Assembly: GCF_003234935.1 (NCBI RefSeq)
Contig: NZ_QKSB01000009.1
Span: forward strand, 62,001-126,000
Length of the DNA stretch: 64,000 nt
Source of the DNA: Putridiphycobacter roseus
Lineage (GTDB): Bacteria > Bacteroidota > Bacteroidia > Flavobacteriales_D > Crocinitomicaceae
Reading direction: 5' to 3'
The notes below the pieces were generated by a model. That model saw only the letters and a list, made by a program, of their open reading frames with translations, had not been told where the DNA came from and did not search any database. The position numbers were made by a program, and so were the translations under genes. Positions 52,298-61,197 of the stretch are shown here, one piece after another. Position 1 is the first letter of the stretch, and each line of letters starts with the position of its first letter.

Positions 52298-53578
52298 ATG
52301 AATCCTAGTAGTAAAGGTTGGATAAAAAAATATATTTCATTGTTAGATGAAGACAAACAGGAGCTTAATCGTTTCCCTGGCAGTTTCATGTCTACCGAGG
52401 AATTAATTTACTCCTATTTTCAACCCACTGGATTAATCTACGGTTTTCCAAGAGAATTTATTTTTATTGACAATGCTTATATCTCTAGTTTAACCCCACC
52501 GGAATCTTTTAAGGTATTACTTTTAGAAGGCTTGCTATTGGTTGATCATATAAAAGAGGGTAAGTTTGACCTGAACTCTCTTGAAAAATCGATTAGTAGA
52601 TTTGTTGAATTTTATGAAAAAAGTAACATTGAAAAGGCTAAAAAAGGTTGGTTAGATTTTTCTAAACTAAACGACTTCGACAAATTAGAATCGATTATTG
52701 ACAAGCGTGTAGAGGTCAAAAATTTTATATCTAACAAGCTAGCATTAAATTACTTGTACAATAGTTTGCTTTTTCACGACTTGATTTTATACCAAGACTT
52801 TAAAGATGAATCTTTTACCATTAACTTGGCAGAAAAGCGAGCAGAAATCATGTTAGACATTGTGAAAGTAATTGCCTGTGCAGCCAATTCAGACGGTGTA
52901 GTAACTGAAGAAGAAAGGAGTATCTTTAAGTTGTTCTTGGCTTCTGCAAATTTAATTTCTTATAAAAAAGATTTAGCCGAAACCTTTTTAGATGGCTCTC
53001 CCAACGTGAATGATTTAAACTTTGAATTTGAGTCTTCATGGCTATTGAAAAGGTATATTTTAGAAATCGCTATATTAACGATATGGACAGATAAGGAATT
53101 AAACAAGGGGGAAAAGCAATTTTTAATCAACTTAACTGAAAAACTTGGTCTTTCTAAAAGTGAAAAAGACAAGGCATTTTTAGCCATTCAAAGTTTTGTT
53201 CTGAGCAATGACAATCATTCGCCATTTTTGAGCGGTAAAAATGATTTTGAATTGATTTTAAGCAATACCGCTAAACGTTGGACCAAAATATTATCAAGGA
53301 ACAAGGTAAAATTGGCCAATGAGTTAAAAGAGAGTAAAGAGTTAGTATATCTTATCACCAAATCGACCCATAAAGAATTAAGTAAAGAGGAAAAAGAGAA
53401 GGTAAAACACCAATTGGCTGATTTGGGAAAATCAATTCCTGCATTGACTTTATTTATGTTGCCTGGTGGTGCCATTATATTGCCATTGGTATTAAAAATA
53501 ATCCCCAATCTTGTCCCTTCCGCTTTTCGCGAAAACCAAGTAGACGAGCCGACCACACCGACTAAGGAAATTGAATAA
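52298..53578 (+). CDS. LETM1-related protein with TerB-like domain
   Basis: 426 residues. A TerB-like helical domain lies near 185-285 (ADIMLD-type start, then CAANSDGVVTEEERSIFKLF and WTDKELNKGEKQFLINL), each holding an acidic D-G/D-K-E...E turn. The C-terminal ~65 residues resemble the LETM1 core of mitochondria: KHQLADLGKSIPALTLFMLP, then GGAIILPLVLKIIPNLVPSAF, a membrane helix ending in the 'P-N-x-x-P-S-x-F' signature. Flavobacterial homologues are annotated as LETM1-related biofilm-associated proteins. Role in bacteria is not settled. Converges on the methyltransferase gene with only 2 bases between them. Confidence 0.8.
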   Translation: MNPSSKGWIKKYISLLDEDKQELNRFPGSFMSTEELIYSYFQPTGLIYGFPREFIFIDNAYISSLTPPESFKVLLLEGLLLVDHIKEGKFDLNSLEKSISRFVEFYEKSNIEKAKKGWLDFSKLNDFDKLESIIDKRVEVKNFISNKLALNYLYNSLLFHDLILYQDFKDESFTINLAEKRAEIMLDIVKVIACAANSDGVVTEEERSIFKLFLASANLISYKKDLAETFLDGSPNVNDLNFEFESSWLLKRYILEIAILTIWTDKELNKGEKQFLINLTEKLGLSKSEKDKAFLAIQSFVLSNDNHSPFLSGKNDFELILSNTAKRWTKILSRNKVKLANELKESKELVYLITKSTHKELSKEEKEKVKHQLADLGKSIPALTLFMLPGGAIILPLVLKIIPNLVPSAFRENQVDEPTTPTKEIE

Positions 53579-53580
53579 AT

Positions 53581-54372
53581 TTAATTGACTGGACTTCCCA
53601 CAAAATAATATCCTGTTGTTTTGCCCTTATTGTTTTTACCATCCATAAATTCCCAATGATATTTAGGATCTTTTGGCAACTCATTCACCAAACTTTCCAA
53701 ATCAGTTTTAGAATAAGTGCGCGGCATGGATGCTTGTCCATCCCAAGCATAAGCGATTGGAATTATAGGAATAATATAAGTGAACAGTAATTGTTGCCAA
53801 GTAATTGGCTTGGTAAATGGCGTCATAAATAACGACATGATGATTAATATAATTAATGAAAGTGGTAAAAACAACCACCAAACTAAAAGGGGTAAGGGCT
53901 TATTTGTTACCTCATAAATAAACAAAGTTTCTTTATTGCTTTGGGCTGATTTTAAAATAGATTTTGCAGTTGGCAAAGGCATGTGGTGAAAACAATTGAT
54001 CATTGTCTTTATCCCTTCAGGTGCTTTTTCAAGGTGCAGCGCATTTACGGATCCCATTTGGTAATCTATGGCTTCATTATTTTTAAACTCCGCAATAGCC
54101 TCTTTGTTGGGATAAAGGTCGGTTAATGTCAAGTGAAGTTTTTGTTCACTTGTTTGAATTTTATTTAATACTTGCGGCATAATTCCACCGGCACCCGACC
54201 CCAAGTCAACGATATTTTTCCCTTTACCAAGGTAAGGCTTAATGCCATTGGCAATTACCTCATCCAGCTTCATCATTTTATTAAAAACGACGATTAATTT
54301 GGTCATGTTTTTTCTGATTACATCTGGAAACCAAGTGAAATCTTCAAACTCAAAAAGCTGAACCCTTTTCAT
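53581..54372 (-). CDS. Class I SAM-dependent methyltransferase with two membrane helices
   Basis: 263 residues. Motif I is KNIVDLGSGAGGIMPQVL (~55-70); LTLTDLYPNKEAIAEF gives the acidic motif II, and INCFHHMPLPTAKSIL a later motif. After it come two hydrophobic segments (LPLLVWWLFLPLSLIILIIM and LLFTYIIPIIPIAYAW), so it is membrane-attached, then a C-terminal motif typical for methyltransferases (YSKTDLESLVNELP). Substrate unknown, perhaps a lipid or quinone. Three bases from folA, so co-transcribed with folA-thyA. Confidence 0.82.
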   Translation of the reverse strand: MKRVQLFEFEDFTWFPDVIRKNMTKLIVVFNKMMKLDEVIANGIKPYLGKGKNIVDLGSGAGGIMPQVLNKIQTSEQKLHLTLTDLYPNKEAIAEFKNNEAIDYQMGSVNALHLEKAPEGIKTMINCFHHMPLPTAKSILKSAQSNKETLFIYEVTNKPLPLLVWWLFLPLSLIILIIMSLFMTPFTKPITWQQLLFTYIIPIIPIAYAWDGQASMPRTYSKTDLESLVNELPKDPKYHWEFMDGKNNKGKTTGYYFVGSPVN

Positions 54373-54375
54373 AAT

Positions 54376-54885
54376 TTATTTTTTTTCAAAACGATAGACC
54401 GTAAAATCGTACTTGTTTTTCTCATCCATTTTATAGTCCATAATCATTTCTTTGGTCCAAGAAGATTGGTCAAATGTTGGAAAAAAAGCATCAGCATCAA
54501 ATGATTCCTTAATACAGGTAATCAGCATTTCATCCACTAAATTATGGTCAAGACAATATTTATAAATTTGCGCACCTCCAATGATAAAAATTTCTTTGTC
54601 CTCTTCCTTTTTATAATGTGCAATCGCATCTTCTACCGAATGAAAAGTGTCGCAATCGGCATGTGAAAATGCTTTATTGTGCGTCACCACAGCATTAATT
54701 CTATTGGATAGTGGACGGTATTTTAAGGGGATGGAATCCCAATTTTTACGGCCCATAATCACCACATGATTTTTGGTCGTTTGGGTAAAAAAACGCATAT
54801 CGGCTGGTAAGTGCCAAATTAAATCATTGTCCTTACCAATTTCATTGTTTTCGCCCTTGGCTACTATTAACTTTACCTTGCTCAT
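54376..54885 (-). CDS. folA: Dihydrofolate reductase FolA
   Basis: 169 residues. KLIVAKGENNEIGKDNDLIWHLPADMR holds the Met20-type loop and the catalytic Asp of the LPADM segment; VVIMGRKNWDSIP, PLSNRINAVVTHN and FIIGGAQIYKYCLD are the NADPH-binding and core blocks. It regenerates tetrahydrofolate after thymidylate synthesis. Fifteen bases after thyA in the same operon, the classic thyA-folA pair. Confidence 0.95.
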   Translation of the reverse strand: MSKVKLIVAKGENNEIGKDNDLIWHLPADMRFFTQTTKNHVVIMGRKNWDSIPLKYRPLSNRINAVVTHNKAFSHADCDTFHSVEDAIAHYKKEEDKEIFIIGGAQIYKYCLDHNLVDEMLITCIKESFDADAFFPTFDQSSWTKEMIMDYKMDEKNKYDFTVYRFEKK

Positions 54886-54900
54886 TAACTATATTTATTA

Positions 54901-55725
54901 TTAAACAGAAACTGCTCCTTTTATATGTGGATGAAATTCATAACCCACCAATTCAAAGTCTTCAAATTTAAATCCATCAATGGTTTTAATTGCTGGATTC
55001 AATTTCATGGTAGGCAATGGTTTTGGCTCACGGGACATTTGTAATTGGGCTTGCTCAATGTGGTTATTGTACAAGTGGACATCTCCAAAGCTGTGGACAA
55101 ATTCTCCCAATTCTAAATCGCAAACTTGCGCCAACATCATAGTGAATAGTGCATAAGAAGCAATATTAAAAGGAACTCCTAAAAATACATCTGCACTTCT
55201 TTGGTACAATTGACAAGACAACTTTCCGTCGGCTACATAAAATTGTATAAAAGCGTGACAAGGTGGTAAGGCTGCTTTGCCATTGGCTACATTCTCAGAA
55301 AATGAAAGGGAAGTATCGGGCATTACGCTTGGATTCCAAGCAGAAATGATAATTCTTCTATTGTTTGGGTTATTTTTTAATTGATCGACCACATTGGCCA
55401 ATTGGTCAATCCCTTCTCCGTTCCAATTTCTCCATTGCGCACCATAAACAGGACCTAAATCACCGTTTTCATCTGCCCAAGCATTCCAAATCTTCACCCC
55501 ATTGTCGTTTAAATATTTAATATTGGTGTCCCCATTAATGAACCACAATAATTCGTGGACAATAGATTTTAAATGTAATTTTTTGGTGGTCACCATGGGA
55601 AAACCCTCATTCAAATCGAAGCGAATTTGTCGGCCAAAAACAGATACTGTACCTGTTCCGGTACGGTCGCCTTTTTGGCTGCCGTTTTCTAAAATATCTT
55701 TTAATAAATCTAAATATGCTTTCAT
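54901..55725 (-). CDS. thyA: Thymidylate synthase ThyA
   Basis: 274 residues. Catalytic Cys156 is in [12 protein letters not shown]; other hallmarks are [59 protein letters not shown] and [13 protein letters not shown] short insertion ([12 protein letters not shown], ~139-150) just before the catalytic loop makes it about ten residues longer than the 264-residue E. coli enzyme; the same insertion occurs in other Bacteroidota as far as I recall. Makes dTMP from dUMP. Confidence 0.97.
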   Translation of the reverse strand: MKAYLDLLKDILENGSQKGDRTGTGTVSVFGRQIRFDLNEGFPMVTTKKLHLKSIVHELLWFINGDTNIKYLNDNGVKIWNAWADENGDLGPVYGAQWRNWNGEGIDQLANVVDQLKNNPNNRRIIISAWNPSVMPDTSLSFSENVANGKAALPPCHAFIQFYVADGKLSCQLYQRSADVFLGVPFNIASYALFTMMLAQVCDLELGEFVHSFGDVHLYNNHIEQAQLQMSREPKPLPTMKLNPAIKTIDGFKFEDFELVGYEFHPHIKGAVSV

Positions 55726-55841
55726 CTCATGTTCCCCTTTTGGTAATGCTGTACAAAATTACGATTTGTGGTATTATATTTAGAATAAAAGGAGAGTTAT
55801 TATTTGTTCTCGGCGAAATAATGCTGATTGCGAGGGGTTCG

Positions 55842-55979
55842 GTTCTCGAAACAATTTTCCTTTTGCGCTCCCGCTTCAAAGTAAAACCACTCGAACAGAC
55901 AAGGAAAAAGAACGATCAGTTAGTCCCGACAGTTTCGTCGGGATGCGCTGCACTAAGCTTGCCGAAGTGTATCGAGAAC
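55842..55979. repeat. Short dispersed element with terminal inverted repeats (copy 2)
   Basis: Left end GTTCTCGAAAC (55842-55852) and right end GTATCGAGAAC (55969-55979) are an 11-bp inverted repeat with one mismatch. The right end GAAGTGTATCGAGAAC is identical to that of copy 1 (1039-1202). It holds a hairpin TCCCGAC-AGTTTC-GTCGGGA (55924-55943). The element ends 2 bases beyond the topB stop codon, in the same relation to its gene as copy 1. The rest of the 55726-55981 gap shows no gene. Confidence 0.7.
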
Positions 55980-55981
55980 AC

Positions 55982-58081
55982 TTACTTTTCCACTTGAATG
56001 GCAAATGCGGCATCAAAAACCAGTTTTCCATTCCCTTTGGCACCCGTTTTCGGATTGGTGAACCCTTTTATTTTGATGGTTTTCCCCTTGGTAATCAAGT
56101 CTGAAATTTGACTAGGCGTTAGTTTTTTACCTAAAAACTCGAAGGGTATTAACACTTTACATCCCTTGGCATAATTGGCACAACCGTAAGCACTTTTCCC
56201 CTTGGTCATTTTAGCCGCCTTGCACTTAGGACAGTCCATGTCTTCTATCTCCACTTTAGCTTTGGGCTTCCTGGTCTTAGGTTTTGCTTTTGCAGCAGGT
56301 TCAGCGGCAGCAATAGTTTTGTTTTCAGCAAATTTTACATTGTTGGTAATCTGAACTATCATCTCCACCAACTCCTGTTTGAATGCTTTTACATCATATT
56401 CCCCTTGCTCAATCAGCCTTAATTTATGCTCCCATTGACCGGTTAATTCAGCCGACTTTAACAAATCGGACTTGATAGTACCTATTAAGTCGATACCCGT
56501 AGCGGTGGCATGGATATTTTTACGCACCCTTTCAATGTACTTTCTGCGGAACAAAGTTTCAATGATATTTGCGCGCGTAGAAGGTCGACCGATACCGTTT
56601 TCTTTCATGGCGTCTCTCAACTCTTCGTCGTCCACATTTTTACCTGCCGTTTCCATAGCTCTCAACAAAGTCGCCTCCGTAAAATACTTGGGTGCAGAGG
56701 TTACTTTTTCTTGTAAGTCTGGTGTGTGAGGACCACTTTCTCCCGCTACAAAATTAGGCATGATACTTTCCTCTTCCTTGGTCGACTTTTTTTCTTCATT
56801 GTCGTAAACCACTCGCCAACCCGGTTCAATAATTTGCTTACCCGTTGCTTTAAAGTCCACTTTTTCTACCGCTCCAATTACAGTGGTATTGGAAACTTTA
56901 CAGTCGGGATAAAAAACAGAAATAAATCTTTTGGTGATGGTTTGATAAATATTTTGTTCGTCGGGACTAATCCCTGATTGCTTGATTCCTGTAGGAATAA
57001 TGGCGTGGTGATCGGTGACTTTCTTGTCGTTAAAAACCTTACTTGACTTCCTAATTTTCTTTCCCTTTAAAGGTTCTGTCAATTGAGAAAAATAGGTCAA
57101 CCCTTCCAATATTTTAGGAATTTTTGGATACATGTCATTCGGTAAGAAAGCGGTATCAACCCTTGGGTATGTCACTAATTTTTTTTCGTATAAACTCTGC
57201 ACCAATTTCAGGGTATGGTCGGCAGTTAAACCAAATTTATTATTGGCCTCCACTTGCAAAGCAGTCAAATCAAATAGCTTTGGAGGGTGCTCGTTTCCCT
57301 CCTTTTGTTCGTAGTCTTTTACCACAAAAGGCTTATCCGTTACATACTCTAGGGCTTTGGTCCCTTTTTCTATGGTCTTTAATTTACCAACAGTGGCATT
57401 AAAAATCACATTTCGGTACACTGTTTTTAATTCCCAAAAAGTTTCTGGTTTAAAATTTTGTATGGATAAATGGCGTTCCACAATCATGGCCAATGTTGGT
57501 GTTTGCACACGACCGATTGACAATACTTGTTTTTCTCTACCGTATTTTAAAGTATACAAACGGGTAGCATTCATTCCCAACAACCAATCACCGATTGCTC
57601 TGGAGCTGCCTGCTGCATAAAGATTTAAAAAATCTTTCCCATCCTTTAAGTTTTTAAACCCATCTTTAATAGCCTCTTCTGTCAAGGAAGAAATCCATAA
57701 TCTTTTTATCGGTTTTGTATTATTTGCCTTCAACAATACCCATTGTTGAATCAATTCTCCCTCTTGGCCCGCATCCCCGCAATTGATAACCTCAGTACAA
57801 CGACTTACCAAATTTTCAATGGTTCTGAATTGCTTTTGCACCCCTTGGTTATCCATTACCTTAATACTAAACTTGGAAGGAATCATGGGTAAGGTATCTA
57901 AATTCCACCACTTCCATAAACTGGTGTAATCGTGTGGTTCCTTTAAGGTACACAAATGACCAAAAGTCCATGATACCCAATAGCCATTGCCCTCGAAATA
58001 CCCATCTTTTTTGGTAGTCGCTCCTAAAATGGTCGCAATTTCTTTAGCGACACTTGGCTTTTCGGCAATGCAGAGTTTCAT
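55982..58081 (-). CDS. topB: DNA topoisomerase III (type IA) TopB
   Basis: 699 residues. Toprim domain at the start (MKLCIAEKPSVAKEIATILG; acidic motif NCGDAGQEGELIQ). The active-site Tyr305 is in KKLVTYPRVDTAFLP; the IGRVQTPTLAMIV and DHHAIIPTG blocks are also present. Near the C-terminus there is one zinc-ribbon-like motif (DMDCPKCKAAKMTKGKSAYGC ... CKVLIPF) after a basic Ala/Lys linker. It relaxes and decatenates DNA. The DAGQEGE form of the acidic motif fits the Bacteroidota plasmid/chromosomal TopB group. Terminated near the dispersed repeat. Confidence 0.93.
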   Translation of the reverse strand: MKLCIAEKPSVAKEIATILGATTKKDGYFEGNGYWVSWTFGHLCTLKEPHDYTSLWKWWNLDTLPMIPSKFSIKVMDNQGVQKQFRTIENLVSRCTEVINCGDAGQEGELIQQWVLLKANNTKPIKRLWISSLTEEAIKDGFKNLKDGKDFLNLYAAGSSRAIGDWLLGMNATRLYTLKYGREKQVLSIGRVQTPTLAMIVERHLSIQNFKPETFWELKTVYRNVIFNATVGKLKTIEKGTKALEYVTDKPFVVKDYEQKEGNEHPPKLFDLTALQVEANNKFGLTADHTLKLVQSLYEKKLVTYPRVDTAFLPNDMYPKIPKILEGLTYFSQLTEPLKGKKIRKSSKVFNDKKVTDHHAIIPTGIKQSGISPDEQNIYQTITKRFISVFYPDCKVSNTTVIGAVEKVDFKATGKQIIEPGWRVVYDNEEKKSTKEEESIMPNFVAGESGPHTPDLQEKVTSAPKYFTEATLLRAMETAGKNVDDEELRDAMKENGIGRPSTRANIIETLFRRKYIERVRKNIHATATGIDLIGTIKSDLLKSAELTGQWEHKLRLIEQGEYDVKAFKQELVEMIVQITNNVKFAENKTIAAAEPAAKAKPKTRKPKAKVEIEDMDCPKCKAAKMTKGKSAYGCANYAKGCKVLIPFEFLGKKLTPSQISDLITKGKTIKIKGFTNPKTGAKGNGKLVFDAAFAIQVEK

Positions 58082-58096
58082 GAATTGTATAGCAGA

Positions 58097-59065
58097 TTAA
58101 TATCCTAATTTTGTTCTTACTCGATCCAATACACCACGTGCAGTTTTTCTTGCTTTTTCGGCACCTGCTAATAAAATGGTTTCTACCTCATCTGGATTTT
58201 GAGTATAATAATCGAATCTTTCTCTTTCCACCTTAAATTTAGTCAGAATTAATTCAAGAATGGCCTTTTTTACATGACCATATCCAAGTCCACCTGCTAA
58301 ATAATTTTTACGCATGATTGCTATCTCTTCTTCTGAAGCCAATAAGCTATAGATTGTAAATGCGTTACAAGTATCAGGATCCTTAGGGTCTTCTAAGGGA
58401 GTACTATCTGTTTCAATACTATTTACCTGTTTTTTTAATTGTTTTTCCGGTAAAAATAAGTTGATAATATTTCCTTTTGATTTTGACATTTTAATGCCGT
58501 CAGTTCCTGGAACTAATTGTGTGTTTTCGTTTACTGTTCCTTCGGGTAAAACAAAAGTTTCTCCCATTTGGTGGTTAAAGCGAGAGGCTACATCTCTTGT
58601 AATTTCGATATGTTGCATTTGATCTTTTCCTACGGGCACATCATTGGCGTCGTACAATAAAATATCAGCAGCCATTAACATTGGATAAGTAAATAAACCC
58701 GCGTTTACATCCGCTAAACGATCGGCTTTATCTTTAAAAGAGTGTGCCAAGGTTAAACGTTGAAAAGGGAAAAAACAAGATAAATACCAAGTCAACTCCG
58801 TTGTTTCTGGTACATCACTTTGACGGTAAAAAATTGTTTTATCAGGATCTAAACCAAAAGCAAGCCAAGCAGCAGCAGTACTTAATGTATTTTGTTTTAA
58901 TAGCTCCGCATCTTTAATTTGAGTAATTGAATGCATGTTTGCAATAAAAATGTAGGACTCCTTATTTGGGTCCATTGCCATTTCGATTGCGGGTTTAATC
59001 GCACCTAAAATATTTCCCATGTGCGGAATGCCTGTACTCTGCACTCCTGTTAAAATTCTTTTCAT
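58097..59065 (-). CDS. trpS: Tryptophanyl-tRNA synthetase TrpS
   Basis: 322 residues, normal bacterial length. Class I motifs: RILTGVQSTGIPHMGNILGA (HIGH-like TGIPHMG) and GIKMSKSKGNIINL (KMSKS). PVGKDQMQHIEITRDVA and NAGLFTYPMLMAADILLYDA are standard TrpRS blocks. Charges tRNA-Trp. Fifteen bases upstream of topB, so the two may be co-transcribed. Divergent from gatC. Confidence 0.97.
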   Translation of the reverse strand: MKRILTGVQSTGIPHMGNILGAIKPAIEMAMDPNKESYIFIANMHSITQIKDAELLKQNTLSTAAAWLAFGLDPDKTIFYRQSDVPETTELTWYLSCFFPFQRLTLAHSFKDKADRLADVNAGLFTYPMLMAADILLYDANDVPVGKDQMQHIEITRDVASRFNHQMGETFVLPEGTVNENTQLVPGTDGIKMSKSKGNIINLFLPEKQLKKQVNSIETDSTPLEDPKDPDTCNAFTIYSLLASEEEIAIMRKNYLAGGLGYGHVKKAILELILTKFKVERERFDYYTQNPDEVETILLAGAEKARKTARGVLDRVRTKLGY

Positions 59066-59082
59066 TGTCTTTAATTGAAGTC

Positions 59083-59090
59083 CAAAAATA
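59083..59090 (-). promoter_or_regulatory. -7 promoter element of trpS
   Basis: The minus strand reads TATTTTTG, fitting TAnnTTTG, 18 bases before the trpS ATG. No TTG at the ideal distance. Confidence 0.35.
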
Positions 59091-59126
59091 ATTATTTATA
59101 ATGTTAAAGCCTAAGGAAACAATTAT

Positions 59127-59134
59127 TAACTTTG
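59127..59134 (+). promoter_or_regulatory. -7 promoter element of gatC
   Basis: TAACTTTG fits TAnnTTTG and lies 37 bases before the gatC ATG. The -33 region lacks a clear TTG. Confidence 0.4.
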
Positions 59135-59170
59135 CAACTAATTTTTAACCATTAAATACTTACTGAAGGT

Positions 59171-59464
59171 ATGGATATTACAGACGATTTAATTGACCAC
59201 ATAGCACACCTTTCCCGTTTAAATTTTGACGGAGATAAAAAAACAGTAATTAAAAACGACATGGAAAAAATGATCCAATTCGTAGATCAGTTAAATAAGA
59301 TAGACACTGAGGACGTTGAACCTTTAATATTCATGTCTGAGGCAATTAATGTTTTACGTGAAGATATTGTAAAATCAGAAATCACACAAGAAGAAGCATT
59401 GAAAAATGCGACGCATAAGGATTCAGATTATTTTAAAATTGCTAAGGTTTTAGATGTAAAATAA
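59171..59464 (+). CDS. gatC: Asp-tRNA(Asn)/Glu-tRNA(Gln) amidotransferase subunit GatC
   Basis: 97 residues, the usual size. The pattern DDLIDHIAHLSRLNFDGDKK, then MEKMIQFVDQLNKIDTEDVEP, LREDIVKSEITQEEAL and the end DSDYFKIAKVLDVK is diagnostic (canonical GatC: 'v..lA.LarL...e.....l..il.fv..l...dt..v.p...'). GatC supports GatA/GatB in converting misacylated Glu-tRNA-Gln or Asp-tRNA-Asn. gatA and gatB are not adjacent. A strong terminator follows. Confidence 0.93.
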   Translation: MDITDDLIDHIAHLSRLNFDGDKKTVIKNDMEKMIQFVDQLNKIDTEDVEPLIFMSEAINVLREDIVKSEITQEEALKNATHKDSDYFKIAKVLDVK

Positions 59465-59485
59465 AGCTTTTATTTAGATAAAAAT

Positions 59486-59516
59486 AAAAAGGGGGAAAAT
59501 TAATTCCCCCTTTTTT
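59486..59516. terminator. Rho-independent terminator after gatC
   Basis: AAAAAGGGGGAA and TTCCCCCTTTTTT form a G/C-rich stem with a 6-base loop (AATTAA) and a T run on either strand. It ends gatC and may also stop the minus-strand gene at 59598. Confidence 0.88.
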
Positions 59517-59597
59517 GAACCCAAAATCTATGAATATGTTCATTCACATTTTTCATATTAATTACCATAATCGTGCCACAGTGGATTTTGTGTAGAA

Positions 59598-60374
59598 TTA
59601 AAAAAGACCAATTGCTAAATAAACTGTAATTAACAAAACATCTACACCTCCAGAAAAATACAATTCAGGTTTATTTTTGTGACAATTCCACAAAACAAAA
59701 GCACCAAAAATTGCATGTGCTAAAATATTAATTTCAAATTTATTTGCACCAATAGACCAAAAAACATGACCAAAGAACCAAAAAATCAAGGTTAAATTTC
59801 TTGCTTTTTTTAACCCCAGTAATTGTGGGATAGTTTTATGGCTTGGATGGTCCAATTCAACATCTCTCATGTCAAAAGGAATAATGATTCCAATCATAAA
59901 AAAAAGAGAGCCGAGTAAAATCAGCCAATCATTCCAATTCCAATCTTCTTTTTTACCAAATAAATAAAAAGGTAAGACACAGGTTGCCAACACCCAAGTA
60001 ATAGCCAGAACATATAATTTAATGTAGGGAATATCTCGTATATTTTTTTTAAAAAAAGGAATTTTCCAAACATAAAAAAACGAAAAACTACTAATCACCA
60101 ATAAAAGGGGCCAAATTTTTAGTACATAATTACTTCCTTCAAAAATGGTTAAACCTAATGCTAAAATAGAAAGCACATAAACAATAGTTAAGTGCTTTTC
60201 CATCCATTGCAGTCTACCTCCAGAAATAGAAGCAAAATGAGAGAAATTCATTTTGACCAGACGTTGAAAATTGTAGGTAAATAAAGTTACAGAGAAAATC
60301 AATAACAAAAAATTACTATTTAATTCTACCTGTAAGAGAAGTGCATTGAAAGCTGTAAAACAAACAGCGCCCAA
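59598..60374 (-). CDS. UbiA-like prenyltransferase-fold membrane protein (start uncertain)
   Basis: At least 258 residues, eight or nine membrane helices. FMIGIIIPFDMRDVELDHPSHKTIPQLLG is the second Asp-rich motif of UbiA-type prenyltransferases; the first motif region reads TYNFQRLVKM instead of NDxxD, so activity is doubtful. The frame stays open upstream to 60452 and codes for a plausible N-terminus (NTLRRSFHKTQEFIVYSN, then IWISLG), but no ATG, GTG or TTG occurs there. I give the TTG at 60374; the true start may be an ATT near 60443. Family assignment moderately sure. Confidence 0.7.
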   Translation of the reverse strand: MGAVCFTAFNALLLQVELNSNFLLLIFSVTLFTYNFQRLVKMNFSHFASISGGRLQWMEKHLTIVYVLSILALGLTIFEGSNYVLKIWPLLLVISSFSFFYVWKIPFFKKNIRDIPYIKLYVLAITWVLATCVLPFYLFGKKEDWNWNDWLILLGSLFFMIGIIIPFDMRDVELDHPSHKTIPQLLGLKKARNLTLIFWFFGHVFWSIGANKFEINILAHAIFGAFVLWNCHKNKPELYFSGGVDVLLITVYLAIGLF

Positions 60375-60438
60375 ACTTATCCATATATTAGAATAAACTA
60401 TAAATTCCTGTGTCTTATGAAAAGACCGTCTAAGTGTA

Positions 60439-61128
60439 TTAATAATTATTAGTTTTCAAGGCATAATAAGAAGCATACCCTAATAAAACACCAAGCGCGC
60501 TTCCTTTTAAAGCAGCCAAGGACCTTCTTTGTCTGGCAACACTATTAAACCCTTCATAATAAAACTGATCGTTTCTTAAACCTGTTTGTAGAATGTTTTT
60601 TTCTCTCACCTTGGTACTTGGCAAACCAAAACTAATGGGCATTACCAATATCATTCCCATGGGTAGGATAGAAGGTGCGCGGCCAAAAAAACCAGTTTGC
60701 AAACCAGGCGTTACACTTCCAGCCGCTTCTTTTTTTGTCAAATAGGTATCCATTAAAGCCACACTGTAAGTAAGACCTAAACTTACGTAAAAGACAGGTT
60801 TTACAGAATATGCATTCCTTGCATCATAACTTCCCAAGGTAAATTTTCTACTTTGGTCTACCGTTAAAAAATTATCCGAATCTGGTTGATGTTCGTATAA
60901 AACCGACTCCATACCATCCTTTGTGTAGGAAAAAACCCTATACTTTTCAATCATCATTTGAAAATCTCCTTTTTTGTTTGGAGAATTAAAAACCAAATAA
61001 TCGTCATTTAATTCAATAAAATCTCCTCTAAAAGTCTTTCCATTCAACAATATAATAGAGTCTTGAAAACCTTGTCCGTACGACTGAACTGACATACTAA
61101 TTAATAAAATAAGGAGAATACGGTTCAT
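60439..61128 (-). CDS. Hypothetical exported/membrane protein
   Basis: 229 residues from the start MNRILLILLISMSVQSYGQG (signal peptide) at 61128. A longer frame starts at 61146, but a TAnnTTTG promoter box overlaps that start (61144-61151), so the shorter start is preferred. The front part, DSIILLNGKTFRGDFIELND followed by YLVFNSPNKKGD, looks like a small beta domain. Later segments SVKPVFYVSLGLTYSVALMD, SILPMGMILVMPISFGLPS and ALGVLLGYASYYALK are hydrophobic. No family recognised. Confidence 0.7.
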   Translation of the reverse strand: MNRILLILLISMSVQSYGQGFQDSIILLNGKTFRGDFIELNDDYLVFNSPNKKGDFQMMIEKYRVFSYTKDGMESVLYEHQPDSDNFLTVDQSRKFTLGSYDARNAYSVKPVFYVSLGLTYSVALMDTYLTKKEAAGSVTPGLQTGFFGRAPSILPMGMILVMPISFGLPSTKVREKNILQTGLRNDQFYYEGFNSVARQRRSLAALKGSALGVLLGYASYYALKTNNY

Positions 61129-61143
61129 AAAATATATTTTTAT

Positions 61144-61151
61144 CAAAAATA
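61144..61151 (-). promoter_or_regulatory. -7 promoter element of the gene at 60439-61128
   Basis: The minus strand reads TATTTTTG, fitting TAnnTTTG, with the ATG at 61128 sixteen bases downstream. It overlaps the alternative upstream ATG and so argues for the shorter protein. Confidence 0.4.
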
Positions 61152-61197
61152 GTGTATTTTATTTAAAAAGACTACTTCCTAAATAGTGCAAATGAAA

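Noticed and set aside
55716..55997. 93-codon plus-strand frame across the thyA-topB gap
   Set aside because: It is made of thyA antisense plus the dispersed repeat, has no protein-like features and depends on the repeat's accidental open frame.
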